From Babylonia areolata (lineage: Eukaryota > Mollusca > Gastropoda > Neogastropoda > Buccinidae), in assembly GCF_041734735.1 (NCBI RefSeq), contig NC_134878.1, forward strand, positions 36,051,342 to 36,115,341: a DNA stretch of 64,000 nt, in the 5' to 3' direction. Numbering within the stretch: the first letter of the stretch is position 1; each line of letters opens with the position of its first letter. The position numbers were made by a program, and so were the translations under genes. The notes beneath the pieces are model-generated. The model worked only from the letters and a program-made list of their open reading frames with translations, made no database searches and was not told where the DNA came from. Below are positions 1-10,567 of the stretch, piece after piece.

Positions 1-3000
1 GGTACGAAGGATCTGGACAATTCTTTCTTTACAGCGTTCCTGGCCAGCAGGTCCGCCCTTTCGTTACCACGAATGCCAACATGTCCGGGAACCCAGGCCA
101 ACACAACCTCATATCCTTTCTTCGTTGCGAGAGTAAAAGTTTAATAAAATTCCAGCAGTTTGGGATGAGTGATATTCCTGCAGGCGATCGCCTCCAGGGC
201 TGACAAGGAGTCGGAAAAGATCATGAATCTCTTCTGTTTCGAAGAGAGAACCATTTTTAACCCCAGAACCAGTGCGGTCAGTTCCGCGGTGTACACCGAG
301 CTGTCAGACAGGATGTGTTCCGTTGAGGGCCGGTCAGGAAAGGCGGGACAGAACGCAGATGCGGCGACTCCGTCCTCCGACTTGGAACCGTCAGTGAAGA
401 TGCTTTGAAAAGTGGGGAATTTGTGGCACAGTTCCGAAAAGTAGGTTCTGTAGGCCAGAGAACTGGTGGTGTCCTTACGGTACGAGGCCAGATCGAATCG
501 GACCTCAGGTGTTGTAAAGGTCCACGGAGGGCTGTCAGGGAACTTAGAGAAATCCGAGATGCCACCGACATCCAGATCGGCCTTTTCTAAGTGCGGCTGA
601 ATGCGGAGTCCGAGAGGAGGTATGCAGTTTGGGTTGTCTGTAAATTTCTTATCGAAAGGGTTGTTGAATACAGCGTCGTAAGCAGGGTTTGTAGGTTCAG
701 AGAACAATTTAAGATAATAGTTCAGGGTCAGCTTCAGTCTGCAGTTGGAAAGAGGCGGTTCCCCCGCCTCTGCGTACAGGCTGTGCACATGAGTGGTGCG
801 GAAAGCACCTAAGCTGAGACGGAGCCCTTGGTGGTGTACAGGGTCCAACAGTTTCAGATAGGACGGTCTGGCCGAGCCGTATACCACACTCCCATAATCC
901 AGTTTGGACCGGACCAGGGCTCTGTAGAGGTGCAAGAGAGTTCTCTTATCAGCACCCCAGTTCGTGTGTGCCACAACTCGGATGATGTTAAGGGCTTTTT
1001 GGCAAGATACTTTCAGCTGTTTAATGTGGCTGAGGAAGTTCAGCTTCTGATTGAAGACGACCCCTAGAAATCTGGCTTCCTTGATCGCCGGGATGGTGGA
1101 TGTTCCCAGACGGATTTCAGGGTCCGGATAGAACTGGCGAAAATTATGAAAATGGATGCATTCAGTTTTGGAGGACGAAAACGTGAAGCCATTCTCCTCT
1201 GCCCAACACTGGATTTTGTTGACGCAGAGCTGAAGCCGTCGCTGGATGCTGGCGTACGTGCTGCCGGTTGCATATAAGGCAAAATCATCCACGAACAGCG
1301 AGCTGTCCGATCCTTTCTGAACGGATTGAACGATGTCATTAATTTTGATGCTGAAAAGAGCCGGCGACAGGATGCTCCCTTGCGGGACACCCAGCTCCTG
1401 CTCGTGAATGTCGGACAGGGTGGTGCCGACTCTCACCTGGAATTGTCTGTCTTGTAAAAAAATTGTGGATGAACTGAGGCAGGTGTCCTCGGAAGCCGAG
1501 CTTGTGCAAGTCGGAAAGAATACCAAATTTCCACGTGGTATCGTAAGCTTTCTCCAAGTCGAAAAATATGGCCACCACATGTTGTTTGTTTACAAATGCA
1601 TTTCTGACAGTGGTTTCCAGACGAACCAGATGGTCAACGGTAGAGCGATGCTTGCGGAAACCGCACTGTTCTTTCGCCAGAAGGCCGTCGGTCTCTAGTT
1701 TCCACATCAGTCTACCGTTGACCATCTTCTCCATCAGTTTGCAGACGCAGCTGGTCAGTGCAATTGGGCGGTAGTTGGAGGGGTTCGAGGGGTCTTTTCC
1801 CGGTTTCGGCAGCGGGATTATGAGGGCTTTCCGCCAGGAGGGTGGAAAAAAGCCTGTGACCCAGATGTGGTTATAAACTTTAAGCAGGGTGTCCAGACAG
1901 GTTTGGGGAAGGTGCTTTAGGAGTTTATAATGGACCTCGTCCATTCCTGGACAGGAATCCGTACAGGTCTGAAGGGCAGATTTAAGTTCGTTCATTGTGA
2001 AAGGGAGGTTGTAATTCTCTGTGTTGTCGGAAAAGAAGTTACATGGTGTTTTTTCCGACAGGTTTTTGGTTTTAAGAAAGCGAGCAGATTTGTTAGCAGA
2101 TCTCGAGTTCTGTTCTATTGTGGAGGCAAGCAAATTGGCAACTGCTTTCTTCTCTGTGACCAGAGCGTCTGAGAGTTTAAGATGGTGAAAGGTCGGGCAT
2201 ACGTTTTTGCCCTTAATTCTTTTTAAAACCCTCCACACTTTCTTCTTGGGTGTGTTGGAGGTTAAGGAAGAGCAAAAATCTCTCCATGACTTCCTCTGGC
2301 TCTTTTTAAAAACATACCTGGCTTTCGCCCTCAGGTGTTGATGGGTTCGAACGCTATCGGTCTCCGGTCTCCGAAAGACACGTCGCTGCGCTCTCTTCCG
2401 AGACTTGCGGGCCTCCCGACATTCCGCGTTGAACCAGGGCGTTCTAGGGACCTGAGGCTTGGAGGTAGACGATGGGACTGCTGCTTTGGCGCAATCTAAA
2501 ACGATCCGAGTCAGAGCGTCAGCAGGGTCCTTGCTTTTCAATACTGTTTCTTCCTGCAGCTCCGCTCTTATCTTGGTGGTAAAAAAACTCCAGTCTGCTT
2601 TGTCGTAATACAGGCGGTCAGGCAGAGAGTCACCTTCTCCATCTGTGGGGCGGAGGACGACAGGAAAGTGGTCACTCCCGTGCAGATCGTCGTGCACTTT
2701 CCACTCGTAGTCCAGGACCAACGATGGATCGCAGACCGACAGATCTAAACACGAGAGCTTTCCAGAGGACAGATGCAGGTAAGTGGGAGACTTGTCGTTA
2801 AGACAGCACAAGTCCATGTCTGAAAGAAGGTTTTCCAAGAGAAGACCTCGGGCTGATGTCATCTCACTTCCCCAGAGCGGGGAGTGTCCATTGAAGTCGC
2901 CCAACAGTAAAAACGGACGTGGGAGCTGGTCGACCAGGTTCATGAGGTCCTGCCTCAGAACGCGGACGGAAGGAGGAAGATAGAGAGAGCAGACAGTGAT

Positions 3001-3291
3001 GGTTTTCTCAAGCGTGACTCTGACTGCCACCGCCTGTAAAGGGGTGCTTAAAAGAACTGTACTGTATAAAAGGGACTTGCGAATAAAAAGAGCGACACCT
3101 CCCGTCAATCCCTCTTGCTTCGGTTGAGCGGGTTTAAAAACGGAGTTAAAACCAGAGAGAGATAAAACCTTGCCATCTCTTTGCAGAGTCTCCTGCAGCG
3201 CCAGCACTGAGGGTTTCAAAGCACAACAAAGCAGCTGGAGTTCCTGAAAATTGGCGTGGAACCCCCGGATGTTCCAGTGGATCACTGCCAT
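1..3291 (-). pseudogene. LINE ORF2 (EN-RT-RNase H), copy A, broken
   Basis: Encodes the AP-type endonuclease (N-terminal motif HWNIRGF, then LLLGDFNGHS), the reverse transcriptase (FVDDF catalytic box) and RNase H (FTDGSKSEDG and FSDSLSALEA). Compared with intact copies D and F it has one extra A in the run at about 1456-1462, which shifts the frame inside the RT domain. It also has a nonsense codon at 141-143, where the intact copies have a Glu codon. The last part of the ORF lies outside the window. The start ATG at 3291 matches the intact copies. Non-functional by itself. Confidence 0.9.
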
Positions 3292-3321
3292 TAAAAAAGG
3301 TTAAAATAATAAAGCAGCAAC

Positions 3322-4679
3322 CTATTCCATCGCTACCCCCTGCTCCTGTGCTTGCGGTGGCTCAAGGTCCGCCAGGATGGAGTATTTGTTTTTCGAAATA
3401 AATTTTTCGGATTCCGACCGAGTTGGAATATCCACCACCTCGGCCCCTCCCGATCCCGCCGAGGCTGCAACCCTCCCCTCCTTGAGCCTTGGAGGTACGG
3501 GGGGCTTCCGGCCACTTCCGCCAGCCCGAGGGCCAGGCAGACGAGAGGCGGGGCGAGGGGTGCCGGGGGGTGGGGTGGGGCGGGAGGAGGACAACGTGCC
3601 TCCGCCCGAGGTTTTCCGCTCCCGCCCAGCAGCCCCTGAGGACTGCCGCACAGGATGGGAAGGGGTGGACACGGCGTCTCCACCCAAGGCCAACGGTTCT
3701 GACGAGGCGGTTAAGTCGTCCGTCTGCGTTCCTGTGGACGTCGTCTAGACCGCGACGTCCACCGTCCTGGGTCTGACGACAGAGGCATACGACACCTTAG
3801 GCGACGCGGCCTCCACCTGTTTCCTTGCCTCAAAGAAGGAAATTTTCTTTTCTGTCTTGACTTTCTGGATTTGTTTCTCTTTTTTCCAGACAGGGCAGTC
3901 TTTCGATGAGGACGGGTGGCCACCTCCGCAGTTCGCGCACCGGGCTGCACTGACGCAATCGCCCTGGTGCGCCGCCTTCGAGCAGGTGCCACACGCCTCT
4001 TCCTCCTTACATCGGTCCCTGACGTGTCCGAATTTCTGACATTTAAAGCATCTCAGGGGGGACGGCACATACAAGCTTACGCTGACCATGAGGTATCCGA
4101 CCTGAATGTCCTTGGGGACATCCGGGCAGCAGAAGGTGAGGAAGAAAGTGTTGGTCGGGACTCTGTCCGACCCCTTCCTCACCGTCACCCTGTACACTTC
4201 GGTCACTCCCTGAGAGGACAGCTCGCTCTTGATCTCGGCCTCAGACACACCTTTCAACTCCGGGCATCTGATGACCCCCTTTGAGCAGTTGAGGCCTTTG
4301 TGAGGGGAAACCTTCACCGCCCTATCCACGAAAGTGGTCGCCTTGAGAAGGAGCTGTGTCTGCCTTTTGGATTCCGTCTGAACTAAAAATGCTCCGCTCC
4401 TCAGCCTCTTGATGGACTTCAGCGATCCTGCCAGACACTGAAAGCCCTTCTGGATAGCGAAGGGGCTGAGAGCCGACAACGGCTTGTCGTCATCAGCGCC
4501 CTCCATCACCAGCCACGATGGCCAAAATCCAGAGGTCTCAACGACCTCCGAATCGGAGTCCGAGTCATCCGTCAGCCACTAAACTGCCAGTCTTGACCCA
4601 GTTCCCTGTCTTCTTCTTTTTCCCCGAGCCAGGGGGGTGTAGTTTTTTGGAAGTCATGTTGAAAAAAAATTGAATTCAT
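3322..4679 (-). pseudogene. LINE ORF1 (zinc-knuckle nucleic-acid-binding protein), copy A, broken
   Basis: Homologous to the intact ORF1 at 52467-53795. It keeps the CCHC knuckles (CFKCQKFGHVRDRC, then two variant knuckles) and the basic and proline-rich C-terminal region. Two lesions are visible. A 30-bp block at 4571-4600 is an exact duplicate of 5' UTR sequence at 4859-4888 and brings an in-frame stop near the N-terminus. A nonsense codon at about 3742-3745 cuts off the C-terminal third. The family's ORF1 protein coats LINE RNA; this copy cannot encode a full one. Confidence 0.85.
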
Positions 4680-4721
4680 CCCTCCCTTACCCACCCACCA
4701 TGGGGTCCAACTTAGGGGCCA

Positions 4722-4747
4722 GGGTCAAGGGAACACCAGCTTGACCC
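4722..4747 (-). promoter_or_regulatory. Inner copy of the LINE 5' UTR stem-loop (copy A)
   Basis: An 8-bp perfect inverted repeat, gggtcaag/cttgaccc, with a 10-base loop lies just upstream of ORF1. A second version lies at the element's 5' tip (5407-5432). The same pair occurs in copies D and E; the inner one is also seen in F. Function is not known; an RNA structure or promoter element is my inference. Confidence 0.5.
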
Positions 4748-5406
4748 CTTCCAGGTTTCGGGAGGGATATACGACCAACAGTCCAGCTCCAACGTGTTCC
4801 CCCCCGATCATGCCCAGCTCCCGGGGACAGAGAACCGAGCACTATGGGGGTTACCTTCGTCAGCCACTAAACTGCCAGTCTTGACCCAGCCCCACGAAGG
4901 GGTAGCCGATTGACACACATGGGCCAATGTGTGCCGCCTGTCTTAGGAGAGGTCCGAGCCAAAGGGATGTGTTGAGAGCAGCGTGCTCTCTCAATCCCCA
5001 GGATCTCATTCCCCTCCATCACAGGTCGCGCCGCACGGCAAACACGGCGGGCCTAAAGAAGGCCGCAGAGAAAAAAAGAATGTGGAAAAGAAGGCTTGAT
5101 GGGGAGCTGAGGACAGAAAAGAGGCAGTAAAAAGAAGAATAGAGAACAGCGAAAGGGACAGTGGGTCACGTTTAGTTTGGGCCTCACTCACGACCTGTTC
5201 GGCATGGGAAGCCCTATCAGGGGCATCAGTACAAAACCACCACTTATTCAGCCCTGACAGCTACGATGGCTATGTAGGCTGTCAATTAAGACCTGGGATC
5301 AGAGCACCAAACCCCAAGAAGCACTGATGCCCCCGCCGACATAGCTCGCTCGATCACTGGCCACTAAGCCTCCCGACCACGACAAGGTAGTGACCCTCCC
5401 GGGAGT

Positions 5407-5432
5407 GGGTCAGGAGAACACCAGCCTGACCC
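5407..5432 (-). promoter_or_regulatory. 5'-terminal LINE stem-loop (copy A)
   Basis: Perfect 8-bp stem gggtcagg/cctgaccc with a 10-base loop, starting 18 bases inside the 5' end of the element. It matches the inner stem-loop except that one stem pair is changed on both sides (G-C here, A-T there). Confidence 0.5.
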
Positions 5433-5450
5433 CCTCCAGGTTTCGGGAGG

Positions 5451-6700
5451 CTGACCAAGGCTTTCCATATGGTAAGTAGAGAAGGCTTGTGGGAGATCAT
5501 GGAGAAGTTTGGCTGCCCCAGCAACAATCATCCGACAGTTGGTGAAATGGTGAAAGTTCATGATGATGGAGACAGGTCAGAGGCCTTCCCGGTGACAAAC
5601 AACGTCAAACAAGGCTGCGTTCTCGCCCTGATTCTGTTCAGTATGATATTCTCTGCCATGCTGACAGATGCCTACTGTGACTGTGAAGAAGGACTCTGTG
5701 TCAGGTACAGGACTGACAGGAGACTGCTCAACCTCAGGTGCCTGCAGGCTGTTACAAAGGTGAAAGAGACTGTCATTAGAGACTTCTTGTTTGCTGATGA
5801 CAGCCCACTCAACACTAGCACAGAGCAGAAGATGCAGCGTGATGTGAAATGACTGAGACAACTTCGGTCTCACCATCAGCGCCAAAAAGACCAAAGTTAT
5901 GTACCAGCCTGCACCATAGTGAAGGGGCAGAACCTTCAGGCAGTTGACAACTTCACCTACCTGGGCGGCATGCTCCCTCACGCAGCCAGTGCCGCCTTTT
6001 GGAGACTACATGAGAATGTAAGTGGAGTGAACTCAGAGCTTCCACCGAGCTGAAGTCTACAGTACAGTGGTCCTACCACCATCCTTTACACCAGGACTGT
6101 ATACAGGAGACACGCCAAACAGCTCAACTGCTTTCACCTGAGCTGTCCCTGCAGACCCCTCCACATCAGGTGGCAGGACAAAGTCCCCGACATGGAAGTC
6201 CTGGAATGAGCTGGCCTCTGCAGTGTCTACACCCTCCTGTAGAAAGCCCATGCCAGGTTGGCTGACATGTAGTCAGAATGCCAGACAGTCAACTGCCTAA
6301 GCAGCTGTTGTATGGTGAACTGTGTCAGGGCAAGTGCTAAGCTGGAGGGCAGAAGAAACACTACAAAGACTGCCTCAAAGCGTCCTTCAAAGACGTGGGC
6401 ATCGACATCAACATGTGGGAGACATGCTCTGGAATGTCCAGCTTGGCGCAGCAAGATCACCACAGGAACCTGTGCAGCTGAAGCCAGGTGCATCACCGAA
6501 ACGCAACGAAAACATGCTGTGCACAAGACCTGAGCAGCATCCATTGCCATAACAACACCCACTCACTTGTGTCCCACATATGGATAAGCCTTTAGGGCCT
6601 GGATTGGCCTCATCAGTCACAGCTGGACCCACAGCCACTGATTTTCATCTGATTTTTGAAGGTTTGGTCATCTTCGAATCCGAAGGATGAACATCACTTA
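5451..6700 (+). pseudogene. Old LINE reverse-transcriptase remnant (RTE- or Jockey-like)
   Basis: Translation of the plus strand gives the C-terminal half of a non-LTR reverse transcriptase: KAF.MVSREGLWEIMEKFGC, then PVTNNVKQGCVLA.ILFS, a degraded FADD box (LFADDSP), then RRHAKQLNCFHLSC and the C-terminal part. It resembles the elements often annotated in molluscs as craniofacial-development-protein-2-like or RTE-type LINEs; the clade is not certain. Several stops and frameshifts from about 5850 onward make it a dead, old copy. The 5' part is absent because copy A of the Nimb LINE abuts it at 5451. Confidence 0.75.
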
Positions 6701-6796
6701 AATCATACTTTACTTCTGAGCATATGTGCAGTCAGAATTTGTGTTTCTTACACAGGAAATCTGTCTTGCAATTCAAATACCACAAACTGCATCAGA

Positions 6797-6828
6797 AACA
6801 CACACACACATACACACACACACACTGA
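6797..6828. repeat. (CA)n microsatellite
   Basis: A run of CA dinucleotides with one interruption. The rest of 6700-7013 shows nothing recognisable and is probably intron. Confidence 0.9.
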
Positions 6829-7013
6829 TCACTACTTCTTACCTTAAACTGCTTTCATCCAGATAATCTGATAACTACTTCTTTAGTTGCTTTCACTACT
6901 GATTCCAATGGCTATTTATCCTTCCAATTGACGGTGGTGGTAGCTAATATAAAACAAAACTAACAATATGACCATCAACAGGCGATATACATTACTGCAG
7001 CACCCCAACTCAC

Positions 7014-7139
7014 CAGGCACCCCTCCAATGTATAGGGGGTCGTTAGTGTCGGCTGATGACACCTTGGCTGAGCCCACACCTGGCTCAGGGGACTCCATTC
7101 CATCCACCATAATCGTCACCACATTCTTATTCTTGTTGG
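7014..7139 (-). CDS. Laminin alpha chain, LG-domain exon (downstream of the pair)
   Basis: A 126-bp exon bounded by a TTTTTCAG acceptor (reading from 7140 down) and a GTGAGT donor (7013 down). It encodes ANKNKNVVTIMVDG, then SADTNDPLYIGGVP. The SADTNDPLYIGG block is the typical calcium-site and strand region of laminin G domains in alpha chains. It joins the exon at 7351-7450 in phase (ATA G | CC AAC). The product is an extracellular basement-membrane protein whose LG domains bind dystroglycan or integrins. The remaining exons are not visible here, so which alpha chain and which LG domain (LG4 or LG5 most likely) stay open. Confidence 0.85.
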
Positions 7140-7350
7140 CTGAAAAACCAAAACATCATGTAAAACACTGCTTTAGTCAAATGAGACCCGTTTTTAATTT
7201 TATAGTATTTAGAGCTTGGAGCTCACATACAAACTGTTGCCACAGGACTATCTTTGTAAAATAAAAACATAATCATACTGAGAGCATGATGGAATACATC
7301 AGTATAGTAATAAGCAGTGAAAAAGACAATATGCAAAAACTGCATCTTAC

Positions 7351-7450
7351 CTATAATGGTGTGCCACTTCCCATCACACAGAGTGTTCTTAGCAGGCAGA
7401 GTGAAGGTGGTGGAGATGGCTCCAGCTCCATTGTCCACCACAAAAATCAC
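7351..7450 (-). CDS. Laminin alpha chain, LG-domain exon (upstream of the pair)
   Basis: A 100-bp exon with acceptor TTTGGTGCAG (from about 7460 down to 7451) and donor GTAAG (7350 down). It encodes VIFVVDNGAGAISTTFTLPA followed by LCDGKWHTII. The CDGKWH motif is the hallmark of LG domains. The next coding exon is 7014-7139, after a 211-bp intron. Upstream coding exons are not found in the next 15 kb, which holds a minisatellite and two retroelements; these probably sit in the intron. Confidence 0.87.
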
Positions 7451-7463
7451 CTGCACCAAACAG

Positions 7464-7578
7464 ACAACCTTAACTCTTCATGTACAACCTTCATCCACCA
7501 TGTGCATGTCAGTACAACCTTCACCCACATGTACATGCCAGTACAACTTCCACTCATTACGTACAAGTCAGTACAGTA
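7464..7578. repeat. Short minisatellite, about 30-bp unit
   Basis: Three to four diverged units of the type GTACAACCTTCACTCATCATGTACAAGTCA (written here only as a type; units differ). It lies just upstream of a laminin exon acceptor. The same unit forms the long array at 22861-24220 in the same orientation. Confidence 0.75.
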
Positions 7579-8094
7579 GGTGGTGGCAATGAAAATTTAA
7601 ATATTCATTACAATGACTGAAATGTGATTTTTGGCTAATGACAATATAAGAAAAACAAAGAAACGAGTAAGTGAATATCTTGTTTGGTGTCATATACTGT
7701 ACCATGTCAAACTGATGCAAACTGGGCCTATTGGTTTGCTCTGCTTGGCCAAATTTTGCGCGGCTAACAGTGAAAAGACGGGCCCGCCCGCTCTCAACCA
7801 ATCAAACGCCTCTAAAAGCTATAAGCGCTGAATCATTCCTTTGGCCAAGGCTCTCCACGCCATCTTGTCAGGTTTACGCTCTGTCTCGTCTTACGCTTTT
7901 TTTGGCTATTAAGCGTATCCTTTTGGCCTTATTTTGTTCCATGCGGCTTGTGTTTATTGTATTCTTACATTCTGTGTACTCGATTCGACTCGGCACCCTC
8001 GATTCGTTCGGTTTTTTTCTGCCTCTAAGTCGATCCTGTCTTTCCTTTCTCTGTTGGGGGTCAGATTTTCGCTGGGTGCCTAAGCGCGGGTTCC

Positions 8095-10567
8095 ATGCCT
8101 CGTGTGCCATACCACGAAGGCAGGGATCATGATGCTGGGATTGAGACTCGGCAAGAGACTCTCCCAGGCCCGGAGCTCATGATTCCTCCCGATATGGACC
8201 GCGGCGATGCGTCGTTAGACGCTGATCGCGGAGGCGACTTTCGTACCAGTAAAACGGTCATGAAGGGGACCGGGGGGAAAGAGGTACGAGCGTCGCCTCC
8301 CGAGGTGTCCCAGCGCGAGGCGGGGAGAAGGGGGAATGGCAAGTCCTCTCCGGGCTGTGGGGACTCGCAGCTAGGCGCGGACTCCCAAGGGGAGGCCGCG
8401 CCCGGCCATTACCCGGGTCCCCACTCGGAGACGGCCCTCACGGGCCCCATTGTTGTTCCCCCTCCTCCCTTCTCTGTCGACCCCCCTCCCCCACCTCCTT
8501 TTGGGGGGGGGGAGAAATATTTGGTTCCGGGGGGGGATCTCTACTTTGCCCACCCCGGGCCAAGCCACCCCAGTCTCCCCACGGGAGGGGATTCGGGGCG
8601 CGTGGCAACCTGCTCGGCAGGTCTTTCCGCTATCCGGCCGGTCTCCCCTGCTGGGGGAGGCACGCGCGTGTCAGGCGGTTCTGGGCAGTCAGCCCGCTCG
8701 TCTTCGGGCGGGACTGACACCCAAGTCGGACCTGACCTCCCTCCGACTTGGCCAGGTTGTTCCCTTCATGGAGGTCAACGCGCCAGTGACCCTTGGGGTT
8801 CGGGTCACAGTATGGCTGGTGCCCACGGGTGGTTACCCCCATTCTACCCGTACTGGGGCGCACCTAGGGTGCACGCTGGGTTGCCGGGAGCACCAAGGGC
8901 CAGCCCCTTGTCCGCTCCCCACCGCACCCAACCCAGCACATCTCACAGGGTGACACACACAGCCCTGACAAGTGGGATCGACTTCTTGTCGGTCAGGTCG
9001 AGCTCCTCGACCAATATTGCCACTCTGTCCACAAATCGGGCCTCTGTCAACCCACAGGTGACCTCCACGGTCACAACGGCCTCCTTTTCAGGACCGACGG
9101 CTGCTCAGGGGCCCTACTCGGCCCGGCGGAGCCTGCAGTTCCCACCTGCCCAGCCCTCGGTCCTACAGTGAGATGAGTGGGTGTTTGTCCCCTCACAGCA
9201 CTCGTGGGTCCCTCTTGCATCCAGGGACGCCCTCTCTGAAAAGGTGTGGCACCCACCATCCCAAGCATGGTTGGACCTACGGTCCACACGCTCCCCACCC
9301 GCTTCAGGTGTCAAGGACATAACAGTGGCGGCCATGGTCCCGGCTCGGGATCATCCCAGCTCATCCCGCTGGGCTGACCACAGCTCACAGGACGCCCCAG
9401 TGGGTACATCCACTTGGGATGGCACCCAGCAGGGGATGGACTGCGAACAAGAGTGGGAGCCCCTGTCTTCGGATGAGGACGAACAAGCAGATGAGCACTC
9501 TTCGCCCACATCCCAGGGGGGACAGATTGAGCCCGCGCCTCCCTAGGGACCAGCCTGAACCAAACTCGGACTTTGCCGAGCTCGAACTGACCCTCCCCAA
9601 TTGGGTCACGTATGCCGAATCAGTCCCTCAGGCTACTTTGTTACCCTTGACCCTCCTTTCGCCATGTGACTCTAACTCCAGAACCACAAGGCGACTCAGA
9701 GTGCCAGAAATGGTGCAGGAATGGCTTAATAAGCCAGCCCGCACTGTCAGGGGTGCTGCTTCCATCCCTCCTCCAGGCAGGGAGTCCCTCTTTGCCCCGG
9801 GCGCCTTTTCCCCGGGAAAGTTCCTTAAAGATTCCTCCAAGGGAGGGGTGTGGTCCTGGTACACACAGGACCACCCTGCCTACAGCGGAGCAGAGCCCTC
9901 TGCACAGGACAGGATGTTGGTCTCACAGCGCACCACCTTCCCCACTTCAGCTACCCTATCCTTTAAAACGTTAGCAGAGTGGGACAAATTGGCCCGCCGC
10001 TGCCTCCTCGAGGTTTCCACGGCGTACACCTTCGACGCGTTCCTCCACAGGGCCAAGGAGCTGTGGGAACAGTGTCCGGTTAATCAGGACACGGGGTCTC
10101 CTTCCTCTGTCCTGCCTGGCCTCTTCACCGACCAGAGGTTACACGTTTTTGGCAATAGGGTAGCATCTGGTCTCACGGCAGCTGCAGACACAGCTACCAG
10201 CCTTCACTTCAACACTGTGCTAGCGCGGCGTGATGCCATTCTCAGCCTCTCTAACATTCCTGTGGAGGAGAGGGCTGCCCTGCGGTCCATCCCAGCACAG
10301 CAGCACTCCCTCTTCGGCCAGTTCCCGCCCCATTTTGTCAGCCACAGGGCAGAGACAAACAGGGAGGTGGCCTCATATTTGGCCCACACCCCTCATGGGC
10401 TCCAGGGTTATATGCCATTGAAGAGACCGGCCACCAGGGCCCCTCCATATACCACGCCGCCTAAGTCAAAGCAGTGTGTGCAGAATCAGTGGCAGAGGAA
10501 TAAACCACCTTATGTCCGTCCAAGCCGACCGGCCATGCCCAAGGCCAGAAGGCAGCACCCCCAATGA
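8095..10567 (+). pseudogene. DIRS gag-like region
   Basis: Proline- and serine-rich, then helix-rich reading frames upstream of the reverse transcriptase. I recognise the position and composition rather than a conserved motif. In the order this region encodes a structural protein. It appears to be broken at least once. Confidence 0.55.

Larger units (their letters stand above)
1..5450 (-). mobile_element. Nimb/I-clade LINE, copy A (3' end outside window)
   Basis: Non-LTR retrotransposon read on the minus strand: 5' end at 5450, 5' UTR 4680-5450, ORF1 3322-4679, ORF2 3291 to the window edge. Assignment to the RNase H-bearing I/Nimb group is by recognition: an ORF1 with three zinc knuckles, and an ORF2 with endonuclease, reverse transcriptase, RNase H and a C-terminal Cys/His motif. 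The 5' terminus reads CCTCCCGAAACCTGG and matches the 5' termini of copies D and E, so this copy was not 5'-truncated. It is inserted next to an older LINE remnant that begins at 5451. Both ORFs carry disabling changes, and it is clearly more diverged than copies C to F. Confidence 0.9.
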
